A stretch of DNA of 64,000 nt, from the NCBI GenBank assembly GCA_900317955.1, contig ONIP01000003.1, positions 62,001 to 126,000 of the forward strand, given 5' to 3'. Positions 44,811-53,661 of this stretch are shown here, piece by piece (within the stretch, counting starts at the first letter, position 1; each line of letters opens with the position of its first letter). The translations under genes and the position numbers were made by a program. The stretch is from an uncultured Bacteroidales bacterium (GTDB lineage: Bacteria > Bacteroidota > Bacteroidia > Bacteroidales > P3). The notes beneath the pieces were generated by a model. The model saw only the letters and a program-made list of their open reading frames with translations, ran no database searches and was not told the DNA's origin.

Positions 44811-44841
44811 TTTCGTACACTAAAATTTCTTTGTACTTTTG
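44811..44841 (+). promoter_or_regulatory. promoter of the ppiD-dxr operon
   Basis: TTTC (44811-44814, one mismatch from TTTG) and TACTTTTG (44834-44841) with a 19-nt spacer, 53 nt upstream of the ATG at 44895. Confidence 0.58.
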
Positions 44842-44894
44842 CACGTTTAAAATAGCGAATAAAATAATAAAAAATATAACAAAAATACTCACAA

Positions 44895-47012
44895 ATGGGA
44901 ATTATAGGAAGTATTAGAAAACACTCATGGATAGCTGTCGCCGTCGTCGGTGCAGCTATCATTGCATTCATCATCGGTGACTTGACCAAGAACAATCGCG
45001 GCATCCCCGACATGGGTAAAATCAATGGTTCTACAATCACCTACCAGCGCTTCAACGAACTGATTGAAGAAACAGAAAACAATTACATGCGCCAGCAGGG
45101 TATCAGCCAGATACCTGCCGATGTGGAATATCAACTTCGCGACCAAGTCTGGCAGACGCTCGTAGGCGAGACTTTGACCGATGAGCAGTTCGATAAATTG
45201 GGACTCACTGTCAGCCCCGCCGAATTGAACGACATGTACGTCGGCACCTTCATCCACCCCTATCTGCGCCAAAGTTTCACCGACCCCAAAACTGGCCAGT
45301 ATCAGACCGAAGCCATCCAATACTATGTGGATAACTTCGACGACCTTGACACCGCTCAGCGCATGCAGTGGGTTGAACTGGAGAAAGCAGTAAAAGCCGA
45401 CCGCAAACAGCAAAAATACAGTGCCCTGATTAGCCGCGGCATGTACATGCCAAACAACATTGCCAAACAACTTGTGGCCATGGGCAACAAAGTAAGCAAT
45501 GCCTATGCTATCAACCTCCCCTACCAGTCTGTCTCCGACCAGGAAATCACCCTCACCGACGAGGACTACCAGAAATACTACAAAGAACACAAAGCCGAGT
45601 TCCGCATCCGCGAAGCCCTGCGCGATATTGAATATATTGTCTACCCCGTAGTACCCACGGCACAGGACCTTGCCACCATCCAAGCCGATGTTGAGAAAAC
45701 TTGGGGAGAATTCCAAACTGTTGACCCCGAGGAACTGATTTTCTTCGTCAACGCCGAGTCTGACCGCAGCTACGATTCAAGCTACCGCAAAGCAACCGAA
45801 TTCGGCTCACCCCTCGATTCTGCCATCATGGCCGCTGGAGAAGGCACCCTCATCAGCCCCCGCAAGGTCGGAAACGAATGGGTCATGGCAAAGGTACTCA
45901 AAGTGGCCAACCGCCCCGACAGCATGCGCGCCAGCATTATCTACATCTATAACGAGAAAGCCGGTGGCAACATCACCCGCAGCGACGAGCAAGCCAAACT
46001 CCTTGCCGACAGCGTCCTGAACATTGTCCGCAGCGGCTCCATGTCGTTTGAAGAGGCAGTCAACCAATACTCCGAGGATCCCCAGAAAGCCAACAACAAC
46101 GGCGACCTCCAATGGCAACTTGACGGCAACTTTGGTTTCCTCAACGAGGACATCTACAACAACCCTGAAGGAAATGCCTTTATAGCCAAATTCCCCAACG
46201 AAGTGGGCTACATGGTTGTAAAAGTAACTGGCAAGACTCCTCTCCACAAGAAATACCGCGTTGCTGCCATTACCCGCACCATTGCCGCTTCGGAGAACAC
46301 CTCCCGCAGTGTATACAACAATGCCAACCGTTTTGCCGGCAACAACCGCACCTATGCCGAGATGATTGCCACCGCCCAGGCCGAAAACCTGCAAGTGCGC
46401 AGCGGCAGAATCAACTCCATGAGCTACTCCTTGCCCGGAATCAACAATGCCCGCAACATCATCCAATGGGCTTTCAACGAAAAGACCGAAGCCGGCGATG
46501 TCGCCGACCAGATTTTCGAAGCCGACGACATGTTCATCGTGGCTGCTCTGAAGGAAGTCTACAACCCCGGTTTTGCCACTCTTGAGCAGGTGCGCTCCTC
46601 CATCGAGAACAGCGTCCGCATCGAAAAGAAAGCCGAACTGCTTAAAGCCCGCCTCGAAGAGGCCAAACAGGCCAATGCCAACCTGACCGCCATCGCCGCC
46701 AAAATGAGCGTCGCTATCGATACCCTCGACAGTATCTCCTTCAACGACTACTATCTTGGCAAATATGGCATGGAGCCCAAAGTCCAGGCCGCCATCGTTG
46801 CTGCACAGCCCAACACGCTTATCGGCCCCATCCAGGGTGCCAACGGTGTTTACATGATCAATGTCAACACCAAAGTTGATAATCCCGTTCCCGAAGATGT
46901 CGCTACCGTCCGCAGCCGCAAAGAAAACGTCTTCATGCAAGGACTCCGCGGCATTCAGCAAGTGCTGAAAGACCACGCCAAGATTATCGACCAGCGCAAC
47001 AAGTTCTTCTAA
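44895..47012 (+). CDS. PpiD/SurA-like periplasmic peptidyl-prolyl isomerase
   Basis: 705 residues. An N-terminal membrane anchor (HSWIAVAVVGAAIIAFIIGD) is followed by a SurA-N-like chaperone region (about 40-200). A parvulin-type domain (about 345-450; YSEDPQKANNNGDLQW then VGYMVVKVTGK) and a further ~250-residue helical part complete it. It assists folding of outer membrane proteins. It is the first gene of an operon with the next membrane protein and dxr, ending in a one-base overlap. Confidence 0.9.
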   Translation: MGIIGSIRKHSWIAVAVVGAAIIAFIIGDLTKNNRGIPDMGKINGSTITYQRFNELIEETENNYMRQQGISQIPADVEYQLRDQVWQTLVGETLTDEQFDKLGLTVSPAELNDMYVGTFIHPYLRQSFTDPKTGQYQTEAIQYYVDNFDDLDTAQRMQWVELEKAVKADRKQQKYSALISRGMYMPNNIAKQLVAMGNKVSNAYAINLPYQSVSDQEITLTDEDYQKYYKEHKAEFRIREALRDIEYIVYPVVPTAQDLATIQADVEKTWGEFQTVDPEELIFFVNAESDRSYDSSYRKATEFGSPLDSAIMAAGEGTLISPRKVGNEWVMAKVLKVANRPDSMRASIIYIYNEKAGGNITRSDEQAKLLADSVLNIVRSGSMSFEEAVNQYSEDPQKANNNGDLQWQLDGNFGFLNEDIYNNPEGNAFIAKFPNEVGYMVVKVTGKTPLHKKYRVAAITRTIAASENTSRSVYNNANRFAGNNRTYAEMIATAQAENLQVRSGRINSMSYSLPGINNARNIIQWAFNEKTEAGDVADQIFEADDMFIVAALKEVYNPGFATLEQVRSSIENSVRIEKKAELLKARLEEAKQANANLTAIAAKMSVAIDTLDSISFNDYYLGKYGMEPKVQAAIVAAQPNTLIGPIQGANGVYMINVNTKVDNPVPEDVATVRSRKENVFMQGLRGIQQVLKDHAKIIDQRNKFF

Positions 47013-47563
47013 TGGACATACCGCTATTTAACGCGATAAAACAGAAAGGCGCGGCCCTGCGGCTGCGCCTTTCTAACAATTGGCAGGACTTCCGCGAGCG
47101 GATGCGCCACAAGCACCGTTTTGTGGTTATGGACACCGACACCTTCAAGGAGACCTTCTCCGTCGAGCTCACTGCTTCCAATGTGTTCACCTACCTCGGC
47201 ATCGCGTTTATCGTTCTCCTGATTCTGGCCTCCCTGCTCATCGCCTTCACTCCGCTCCGCAGTCTCGTCCCCGGATTCATCAAACCTGAACTAAGGGAAG
47301 AAACCGTCCGCAACGCACAGATTATCGACTCCCTCGAAGTGGTTATCGACCAACACGAACAACAAATCCGTATTATCCAGGACGTAATCAACGGGAAGAC
47401 TGTCTCTGCTGCCGAACCTACCCATACCGAAGCAATAGACAACATCGAAATCACCTATCGCCATAGCCGTGCCGACTCCCTGCTTCGACAAGAAATAGAA
47501 CAACGCAACAAGGCATTACAAAAACAAGAAAAGCCCAAGCACAAAAAGAAACACAAAAAATGA
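47012..47563 (+). CDS. membrane protein resembling the N-terminus of M23 peptidases, catalytic domain absent
   Basis: 183 residues. The N-terminal cytoplasmic RHKHRFVVMDTDTFKETF, one membrane segment (YLGIAFIVLLILASLLIAFT) and LRSLVPGFIKPELREE closely follow the start of the membrane-anchored M23 metallopeptidases common in Bacteroidetes. The protein then has a coiled coil and a basic tail (QEKPKHKKKHKK) and stops; no HxxxD or HxH zinc motif exists. It overlaps ppiD by 1 nt and dxr by 4 nt, so it is maintained in the operon. Confidence 0.8.
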   Translation: MDIPLFNAIKQKGAALRLRLSNNWQDFRERMRHKHRFVVMDTDTFKETFSVELTASNVFTYLGIAFIVLLILASLLIAFTPLRSLVPGFIKPELREETVRNAQIIDSLEVVIDQHEQQIRIIQDVINGKTVSAAEPTHTEAIDNIEITYRHSRADSLLRQEIEQRNKALQKQEKPKHKKKHKK

Positions 47564-48690
47564 AACGCATCGCCATACTGGGTTCCACGGGCTCGATAGG
47601 CACCCAGGCACTCAATGTAATCCGCCGCCACCGCGACCTCTTCTCGGTGGAAGTCCTATGCGCCGGAAGCAACGCCGACCTACTCATACAACAAGCACTG
47701 GAATTTGACCCCAACGCTGTGGCCATTGCCGACGAGAACAAATATCAACAGGTGCAGGAGGCTCTCTCCCCTCACGATATTAAGGTCTTTGCCGGCATGA
47801 GCTCCATCGCCGACCTTATGGAGATGGACACCATCGACATGGTGCTGGCCTCCATCGTGGGCTTTGCCGGCCTCCGCCCTACCCTTCGCGCCATCGAACA
47901 CCATAAACCCATTGCCTTGGCCAATAAGGAGACTATGGTGGTAGCCGGGCAGATAGTCACCGATGCCGCCACCCGCTACAACGTCCCCATACTGCCTGTC
48001 GACTCCGAACACTCGGCCATCTTCCAGAGCCTCGTGGGCGAAATGGGCAACGTGGACAAAATCCTCCTCACCGCTTCGGGCGGCCCCTTCCGCGGATATA
48101 CACGCCAACAATTGGAACATGTCACCCTGGCTGATGCACTGAAACACCCCAACTGGAGCATGGGACGAAAAGTAACTATCGACTCTGCCTCCCTCATGAA
48201 CAAAGGCCTCGAGGTTATCGAAGCCCGCTGGCTCTTCAACATCCCCGCCGAGCGTATTCAGGTGCTTGTTCATCCACAATCGGTTGTGCACTCCATGGTG
48301 CAATACATCGACGGCAGCATCAAGGCACAACTGGGCGTCCCCACCATGGAGACCCCCATCCAGTATGCCTTCAGCTTCCCCACCCGTATTGAGAGCCATC
48401 TCCCACGGCTCGACTGGACAAAATATCCCCAACTCACTTTCGAGGAACCCGACACAAAGACCTTCCGCTGCCTCCAGCTGGCCTACGATGCCATCGCCCG
48501 CGGGGGCAACATGCCTTGCATTATGAACGCTGCCAACGAAGTGGCCGTCCAACGATTTATTGATGGAAAAATCACCTTCCTGCAGATAGCCGACTTTGTC
48601 GAAGAACAAATGCAACAAGCACCCTTCATCGCCAAGCCTACCCTCGACGACCTCTTCCGCACCGACGCTGAAGTCCGCAACCGAGGATGA
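47560..48690 (+). CDS. dxr: 1-deoxy-D-xylulose 5-phosphate reductoisomerase
   Basis: Second step of the MEP isoprenoid pathway. The 376 residues contain the NADPH-binding LGSTGSIGTQALNVI, ALANKETMVVAG, the metal/substrate loop DSEHSAIFQSL, TASGGPFRG, and MNKGLEVIEARWLF. It is the third gene of the ppiD operon and ends 4 nt before a convergent gene. Confidence 0.95.
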   Translation: MKRIAILGSTGSIGTQALNVIRRHRDLFSVEVLCAGSNADLLIQQALEFDPNAVAIADENKYQQVQEALSPHDIKVFAGMSSIADLMEMDTIDMVLASIVGFAGLRPTLRAIEHHKPIALANKETMVVAGQIVTDAATRYNVPILPVDSEHSAIFQSLVGEMGNVDKILLTASGGPFRGYTRQQLEHVTLADALKHPNWSMGRKVTIDSASLMNKGLEVIEARWLFNIPAERIQVLVHPQSVVHSMVQYIDGSIKAQLGVPTMETPIQYAFSFPTRIESHLPRLDWTKYPQLTFEEPDTKTFRCLQLAYDAIARGGNMPCIMNAANEVAVQRFIDGKITFLQIADFVEEQMQQAPFIAKPTLDDLFRTDAEVRNRG

Positions 48691-48694
48691 ACTC

Positions 48695-49222
48695 CTAACG
48701 CTGTTCAGAGACAATATAAACTTTGTAATTTGGTTCTATAGGCGGATACCAACTCTCAATGGTATCTTGTATCGTATTGCATTCTTCACGTGTTTCTGCA
48801 ACGATACCTACCACCAGATTGTCCGGCTCCTCCATCATGTCCCTACCCATGACAATTTCGTTATAGAGGAAGGACTCCTTAGCCTTCTGTCTTGCCGCTA
48901 CAAGCCACCGCTCTATTGCCATCACACGTTTGCCCGTTTTAGAAGCGAGCCATTTCATATCGTCCTTTATCTCACGCAGCTCTGCCATGCAGTCAGAATA
49001 AAGGGCATCATCCATATTTCTCCTTTGGGCTACAATCAACAGTGCCACCTCCTCACAATCCTTTCTTGTGGTCAATTCCCTATCTGCCGACTCTATCCCC
49101 AACGCCGCCAAATCCTCCAATATTGCATCCGACAGCCGTGTGTGGAACATCCGCCCTACATCCCACAGGATAAGATCATCTTTCAACCCTTGCAGAAACT
49201 GTTCTTTGTCCATCGGCTTCAT
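48695..49222 (-). CDS. conserved-looking helical protein, unknown function
   Basis: 175 residues, no signal peptide or membrane segment. Helix-rich and charged (ALLIVAQRRNMDDALYSDCM, KWLASKTGKRVMAIERWLVA). No family recognised. The start codon overlaps the stop of the upstream TPR gene (TAATG), so translation of the two is probably coupled. Confidence 0.6.
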   Translation of the reverse strand: MKPMDKEQFLQGLKDDLILWDVGRMFHTRLSDAILEDLAALGIESADRELTTRKDCEEVALLIVAQRRNMDDALYSDCMAELREIKDDMKWLASKTGKRVMAIERWLVAARQKAKESFLYNEIVMGRDMMEEPDNLVVGIVAETREECNTIQDTIESWYPPIEPNYKVYIVSEQR

Positions 49223-49861
49223 TACTCTTTATTCTTCTCATGGCACATCGCCAAATACTGCTCCGTCAATTCGCGGGTGGCATCATCAGGCTCGTGGTCA
49301 AGCACATACTTTAACTCCTCCTCTGCCTCGCCTATGCGGTCAAAATTGAGGTAATAGGCTGCTCGGTTGACGTATGCCAACAAAAAGTCGGGGTCTATCT
49401 CGATGGCCTTCTCTATATCAGCCATCGCATGCTCATGGCGGCCAAGCATGCCGTAGGCACTGCCCCGGCTGCAATAAGCCTGCGCGTAGTCGGGATTCAA
49501 CTCTATCGCCCTTGTGAAATCGGGTATCGCCTGCTCATACTGCCCTTGCTTATAGCGCAGATAGCCGCGATTGTTATATGCCTCCGCCCGTTTGGGACAT
49601 AGCCGTATCGCCTGCTCGAAGTCCGCTAACGCACGCTCCATATCACCCAATGCATCGTAAGCAATGCCGCGATTCAGATACACCCGGATGCTCCTCATCC
49701 CAATACGCCAAATAAAACAGATTCTCCGCCTCTTCCTTCGCCCGCTTCTTTGCCCCATACCGCACTCCCCGCGCCTCAAAACGCAGCGACCCGATAGTGA
49801 CAACCCACCTCCTCGGCGACTTCTGTTTCTTATGCTGGTTCTTCACAATATAAATACCCAT
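49222..49861 (-). pseudogene. TPR-repeat protein, split by a one-base frameshift
   Basis: The 5' part (49861 to about 49685) encodes MGIYIVKNQHKKQKSPRRW to NLFYLAYWDEEHP. The TPR part in another frame runs from VYLNRGIAYDALGD to the stop, with four TPR units (ALADFEQAIRLCPKRAEAYN, AIPDFTRAIELNPDYAQAYC, AMADIEKAIEIDPDFLLAYV, then EELKYVLDH). Removing one G from the GGG run at 49683-49685 would join the frames exactly. An internal start would give a shorter TPR protein, but its first 35 residues (GRCVLRRGECGMGQRSGRRK) look like non-coding translation. Confidence 0.7.
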
Positions 49862-49903
49862 TTATATAAATGGTCATTTACATATAGCGTACGCCATTAC
49901 ACC

Positions 49904-51145
49904 TTATTTCGTACCTTTGAACTCGAACCCTGCCTGCTCGACGGCAGCGCGAATGTCGGACTCGTTTGCAGTGCCTGTGACAACGAGGGTGTTGGCCGCA
50001 GGGGTGGCCTCGCAGGTGTCGACGCCTTTCACTTTGCCGACAGCTTGTTCACAGGCGGCTTTGCAATGATTGCAGTGCATACCTTCGACGGCATAGACAA
50101 CCGTCCCGGCAACAACTTCTTGTTTCTTGAATTTACTGAGGAATTTCATAGTAAGGGCTATTATGATGAACAATACTAATAGTGACGAACATATCATTTG
50201 AAAGACGCTGGGCGAAGCTGCCTCCGACGGGCAACAGGCGCTATGCATACCGCATCCTTCGGACACGCCAATGGCGTTGATGCCAAAAGCGTTTATCAGC
50301 AATCCGAAGAGAACGGAGAAGCCCACGATGGTGAGCAAGTAAATCCACGTGAAGCGACTACCCATCGACTTGCGAACCACAAGGATAGAGGCAATATTGA
50401 CCGCAGGACCGGCCATCAGCATCACAAGTGCGGCTCCTGGCGAGAGGCCCTTCATCATCAACGCAGCTGCTACAGGGATGCTGCCAGTGGAACAAATATA
50501 CATTGGCACCGCCACAATGAGGATGACCAGCATCTGAAGCAACGGCTGCTTTCCAAAGGAGAGGAAAAACTCATCAGGTACGGCCACATTGATAAGGGCA
50601 GCCACCAAGAGGCCGATGGCAAGCCGAAGACCGATGTCTTGAATCATGTCGAAGTAGGCGTACTTAAATACACGCCACAGACGGTTGCCGAGTTCAACGG
50701 TGCAATTGTTCTCTGAGGGCGTCACGGCAGCATCGAAACTCGTAAACCGATTCACCAGTAAGCCACCACAAACACCTGTCACCAACGCGGCCACAGGACG
50801 CACCACCGCGAAACCCAAACCCATCAGCGAAAAGGTGGCTAAGATGGAGTCGATGCCCGTTTGCGGAGTAGCGATAAGGAACGATGCCACAGCCCCTTTC
50901 GACGCACCCTCGTTCTTTAGCCCGACAGCAGTGGGGATGACACCGCACGAGCAGAGCGGCAACGGTACACCCAACAAGGCCGCCCACAGCACCGACAGCT
51001 TGTTGTCACGTGAGAGATACCGCACGTAAAACCTTTTCGGCACAAATACATGCAGCACCCCCGCAATGAGGAAACCAAGCAACAGATAGGGACTCATCGC
51101 ATTAATAACTGCCAACAGTGCGTTTAATAAATCAGATACTGTCAT
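49904..51145 (-). CDS. SO_0444-type metal permease with C-terminal HMA domain
   Basis: 413 residues. About eight to ten membrane segments with the conserved PLPLCSCGVIPTAVGLKNEG motif, whose cysteines probably bind metal, and SFLIATPQTGIDSI. A His/Cys-containing loop (CGMHSACCPSEA) lies before the last membrane segment. The C-terminal ~70 residues are a heavy-metal-associated domain with GMHCNHCKAACEQA. This family is thought to export copper or zinc. The fused HMA domain would deliver the ion to the transporter. Confidence 0.85.
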   Translation of the reverse strand: MTVSDLLNALLAVINAMSPYLLLGFLIAGVLHVFVPKRFYVRYLSRDNKLSVLWAALLGVPLPLCSCGVIPTAVGLKNEGASKGAVASFLIATPQTGIDSILATFSLMGLGFAVVRPVAALVTGVCGGLLVNRFTSFDAAVTPSENNCTVELGNRLWRVFKYAYFDMIQDIGLRLAIGLLVAALINVAVPDEFFLSFGKQPLLQMLVILIVAVPMYICSTGSIPVAAALMMKGLSPGAALVMLMAGPAVNIASILVVRKSMGSRFTWIYLLTIVGFSVLFGLLINAFGINAIGVSEGCGMHSACCPSEAASPSVFQMICSSLLVLFIIIALTMKFLSKFKKQEVVAGTVVYAVEGMHCNHCKAACEQAVGKVKGVDTCEATPAANTLVVTGTANESDIRAAVEQAGFEFKGTK

Positions 51146-51273
51146 CTCTCATTAACAATTCTTCTACTATTATTAACGCCAAATCCTCGGAATTATTGCC
51201 CCATCAAAGACACATTGCAGCATTACATCGGCGTTTTCAAAACCGTTTTGGGGTAATGCAACCTCTTTCATCT

Positions 51274-51768
51274 TCATTGGCGAACTGTTAACAGGCTATA
51301 TATTTTTGTATAGCCGTAATGTCCATCCTCTTCGTCATAATTTTCCACAAGCCCATTCTTATTGACAAGCAGAGGAATCGGCATTGCCTTGGTTTTTCTG
51401 TAATCTTTCAGTAGGCTAAGCATAGTCTTGTTGGCATCTCTTTTAATCAAGAACGGAATAGACAAATCTAGATTGATAACCAATCGGTTCTCGGATATTA
51501 AATCAACGACTGCTTCTTCTTTGCCATAATGAATGATAACAATTCCGACGTTGTTTCTCTCCAGTTCTTCAAGATATGGCTTTATATTCGTCTCAAGCAT
51601 GCTTTTACTTGCTTCACAATAATCTGCCCATATATAAATCAATGTATTATCATGACTCTCTATCATGTGAACAAGGTTTGTTCTGTCAGAATCTCTCAAT
51701 GCTGTCTTTTGACCAGAACAAGAAACCAATCCAAGAAATGCTAGCAGAAAGACTATTCTATGTTTCAT
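51274..51768 (-). CDS. thioredoxin-like lipoprotein with a single active-site-type cysteine
   Basis: 164 residues. Lipobox LVSC at about residue 17. The core IYIWADYCEASKSM corresponds to the WCxxC loop of thioredoxins, but only one cysteine remains. The cis-proline region (AMPIPLLVNKNG) is present. It sits near the cytoplasm-facing metal permease but is not cotranscribed clearly. A redox role is unlikely without the second cysteine; a binding or chaperone role is possible. Confidence 0.65.
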   Translation of the reverse strand: MKHRIVFLLAFLGLVSCSGQKTALRDSDRTNLVHMIESHDNTLIYIWADYCEASKSMLETNIKPYLEELERNNVGIVIIHYGKEEAVVDLISENRLVINLDLSIPFLIKRDANKTMLSLLKDYRKTKAMPIPLLVNKNGLVENYDEEDGHYGYTKIYSLLTVRQ

Positions 51769-51835
51769 ATCGTTATGTTTTATATTCTTTCACCATTATA
51801 AACGCCAATCCCCCGAAATTACTGCTCTCCCACCA

Positions 51836-51862
51836 AACAAAAGCCACCACCCATTCGGTGGC
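51836..51862 (-). terminator. terminator of the PIN toxin-antitoxin operon
   Basis: On the minus strand GCCACC pairs with GGTGGC around an 8-nt loop and is followed by TTTTG; 24 nt past the PIN stop codon. Confidence 0.65.
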
Positions 51863-51885
51863 GGCATTATCTGCATCAAGTTTTA

Positions 51886-52296
51886 TTACAAACTCCTTAC
51901 TATGTTCAGAAACTCTGCGAGCGTCCGCACATCGACCTTTGGGAAGTCATAATGCTGGAGTTCACTGAAGTGGCGGTCATTGCTGACAATATAGGTAGCA
52001 CCCGCTGTAATGGCGCAATCTACAAACTTGTTGTCATCGGGGTCGGTAGTAATCATGTTGAAGCGAAAAGCAGGGCTTATACGTATAACATTAGGTGTCT
52101 CTATCAACTCCTTAAGTACGGTATTAGCGATAATGTTGTTGTATCGTTTTGCTAAAATCTCATGGTACTCAAAAAGGATTTCGTTGGAGACACACAACTT
52201 GTATTTGCCTGCACGGAACGCTTGCCAGATGTCATTGTTGTATGACCCAGGCATGATGACATTGACAAGACAGTTTGTATCGAGAACTATTTTCAT
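51886..52296 (-). CDS. PIN-domain toxin
   Basis: 136 residues from the ATG for MKIVLDTNCLVN. Acidic residues of the PIN nuclease site are at LDTNCL, NEILFEYHE and TTDPDDNKFVDCAIT (putative-toxin PIN family), followed by ATYIVSNDRHF. The start forms an ATGA overlap with the upstream antitoxin stop. PIN toxins cut RNA. Confidence 0.88.
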   Translation of the reverse strand: MKIVLDTNCLVNVIMPGSYNNDIWQAFRAGKYKLCVSNEILFEYHEILAKRYNNIIANTVLKELIETPNVIRISPAFRFNMITTDPDDNKFVDCAITAGATYIVSNDRHFSELQHYDFPKVDVRTLAEFLNIVRSL

Positions 52297-52523
52297 TTGT
52301 TGTACGGTGTTCTCTCGTGCAGGTTCGACCAATCATCCAATGTCTGTTGAGTAATGTTATTCTCCTTCTGGAATTGCAGCAGCAGACGGTCGGTCTTCTG
52401 CCGATAGAACTGGAGCAGAATATCTTGCAATTCATTCTGCTCTTGTTCCGTGTCGATATACGACATGAGTCTCAAGATGTTCAACTGCGCAGGATTTAAT
52501 TGCGTTGCCCCTGTTGCTTCCAT
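52293..52523 (-). CDS. antitoxin partner of the PIN toxin
   Basis: 76 residues, helical and Gln/Leu-rich (MEATGATQLNPAQLNILRLM and ELQDILLQFYRQKTDRLLLQ). No DNA-binding family recognised, but position, size, 4-nt overlap and order (antitoxin first) are those of a type II antitoxin. A similar helical small protein of this type is usual before PIN toxins in Bacteroidales. Confidence 0.75.
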   Translation of the reverse strand: MEATGATQLNPAQLNILRLMSYIDTEQEQNELQDILLQFYRQKTDRLLLQFQKENNITQQTLDDWSNLHERTPYNK

Positions 52524-52816
52524 ATTGCGTAAGTGTTTATGTGTTCAACATTTTGCTATTATAACGAATCTGAATCTGTTTTATTGCGCAAGCGACTGAT
52601 TTCTTTGAGATGCCTCAATACCGCCTAACTTGTATTAGACGTTGCGTATTCCAGATATCATTATTCACAATCGGTGCAGCAAAGCTCCCCTGCTACAAAC
52701 AACCAAAACACTCCTGGCAATGTCAATCCGAGCAACAATGCTCTCCATCCCCCAAGTCCAAAAACTACGAGGACGAGAAGTCCGCCTGCTGCATTGTTAT
52801 TAATTGTGAATCAACA
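52524..52816. other. intergenic region with a start-less hydrophobic frame
   Basis: No promoter box was seen. On the minus strand 52661-52810 there is a 49-codon frame encoding GGLLVLVVFGLGGWRALLLG and FWLFVAGELCCTDCE, which looks like a small membrane protein, but it has no ATG, GTG or TTG start (ATT would be first). It may be the end of a lost gene. Confidence 0.3.
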
Positions 52817-53638
52817 TTAATTGTTACAATACTCTGCTCCCAACTTTTCTTTAAGTAATTGCTCTTGTGCTATCACTTGATCATCGGGTGTGTTCTTTGA
52901 CATTATCATCAATAATGAGAATGCAAAGTTTCTGGAATAGTCGGGGTCGCAACCGACCAACTCTTTCAGAGTCTTGTTGTTGCCATGTCCATTGGTCTTC
53001 ACATACACTTCCCATCGCTGCCAGATGCCTTCCTTGCCATAGGCCGATCCAATATAGAGCTTGTCAGTTCTCGTGTCTCGAATTACATAGACACCGTATA
53101 CATTTGAAAGCATGTGATGCCATTCTTCGTTGTCGGTATTTACCAATTCTGTCAACTCATCGAATGTGAGTATAAAGTCAAGGTATCCAGGGAACGGCTT
53201 GGAATCGAAACCTGAAGATATTTCGATGACCTCCATCTCGTTGCAGAACTTCTGATGCCATGAGATTGGGTTTGACCAATTGATAATTACACGTTCTTTC
53301 AATCTTTCGAAACCACCGACTTCCTCTAATGTATAGAAATATTTGTCGTTGGGATTTTCAATCGTTTGACGGACTTCCTCTATGGGTTGAACCCGCAAAA
53401 CACGATATACGCCAACAAAACGGGCTCTTCTACCTTCCTCGCCGATGAAACTGACGATGTAGTCTAATTCATGAAAAACAGGTTTGGATTGTATCGCCTG
53501 ATAATCCTCAAATTTATCCCGGTGGAATCGGTAAAGGTCATAAACATTCTGACGATGGTCTTTGTGTCTCACCAATTTGGCTTTTGCGTCCTTAGGGAAT
53601 CCGCATCTTACTAATAATTCTTGAATTGTGATAAGCAT
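52817..53638 (-). CDS. GIY-YIG nuclease family protein
   Basis: 273 residues. The C-terminal third holds the GIY-YIG core: GVYVIRDTRTDKLYIGSAYG then GIWQRWEVYVKTN, with the Tyr pair and the catalytic Arg position. The N-terminal ~150 residues are a separate alpha/beta domain. Last gene of a minus-strand operon (82-residue protein, macro-like/YopX protein, then this). Confidence 0.8.
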   Translation of the reverse strand: MLITIQELLVRCGFPKDAKAKLVRHKDHRQNVYDLYRFHRDKFEDYQAIQSKPVFHELDYIVSFIGEEGRRARFVGVYRVLRVQPIEEVRQTIENPNDKYFYTLEEVGGFERLKERVIINWSNPISWHQKFCNEMEVIEISSGFDSKPFPGYLDFILTFDELTELVNTDNEEWHHMLSNVYGVYVIRDTRTDKLYIGSAYGKEGIWQRWEVYVKTNGHGNNKTLKELVGCDPDYSRNFAFSLLMIMSKNTPDDQVIAQEQLLKEKLGAEYCNN

Positions 53639-53661
53639 GATTATAATGTTTTATAGGTTTA

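Noticed and set aside
45807-46976. 389-residue open frame on the minus strand
   Set aside because: It is the antisense shadow of the PpiD-like gene; its composition follows from that gene's codon bias.
52661-52810. Small membrane protein gene on the minus strand
   Set aside because: Protein-like composition, but no usable start codon; kept only as a note in the intergenic entry.
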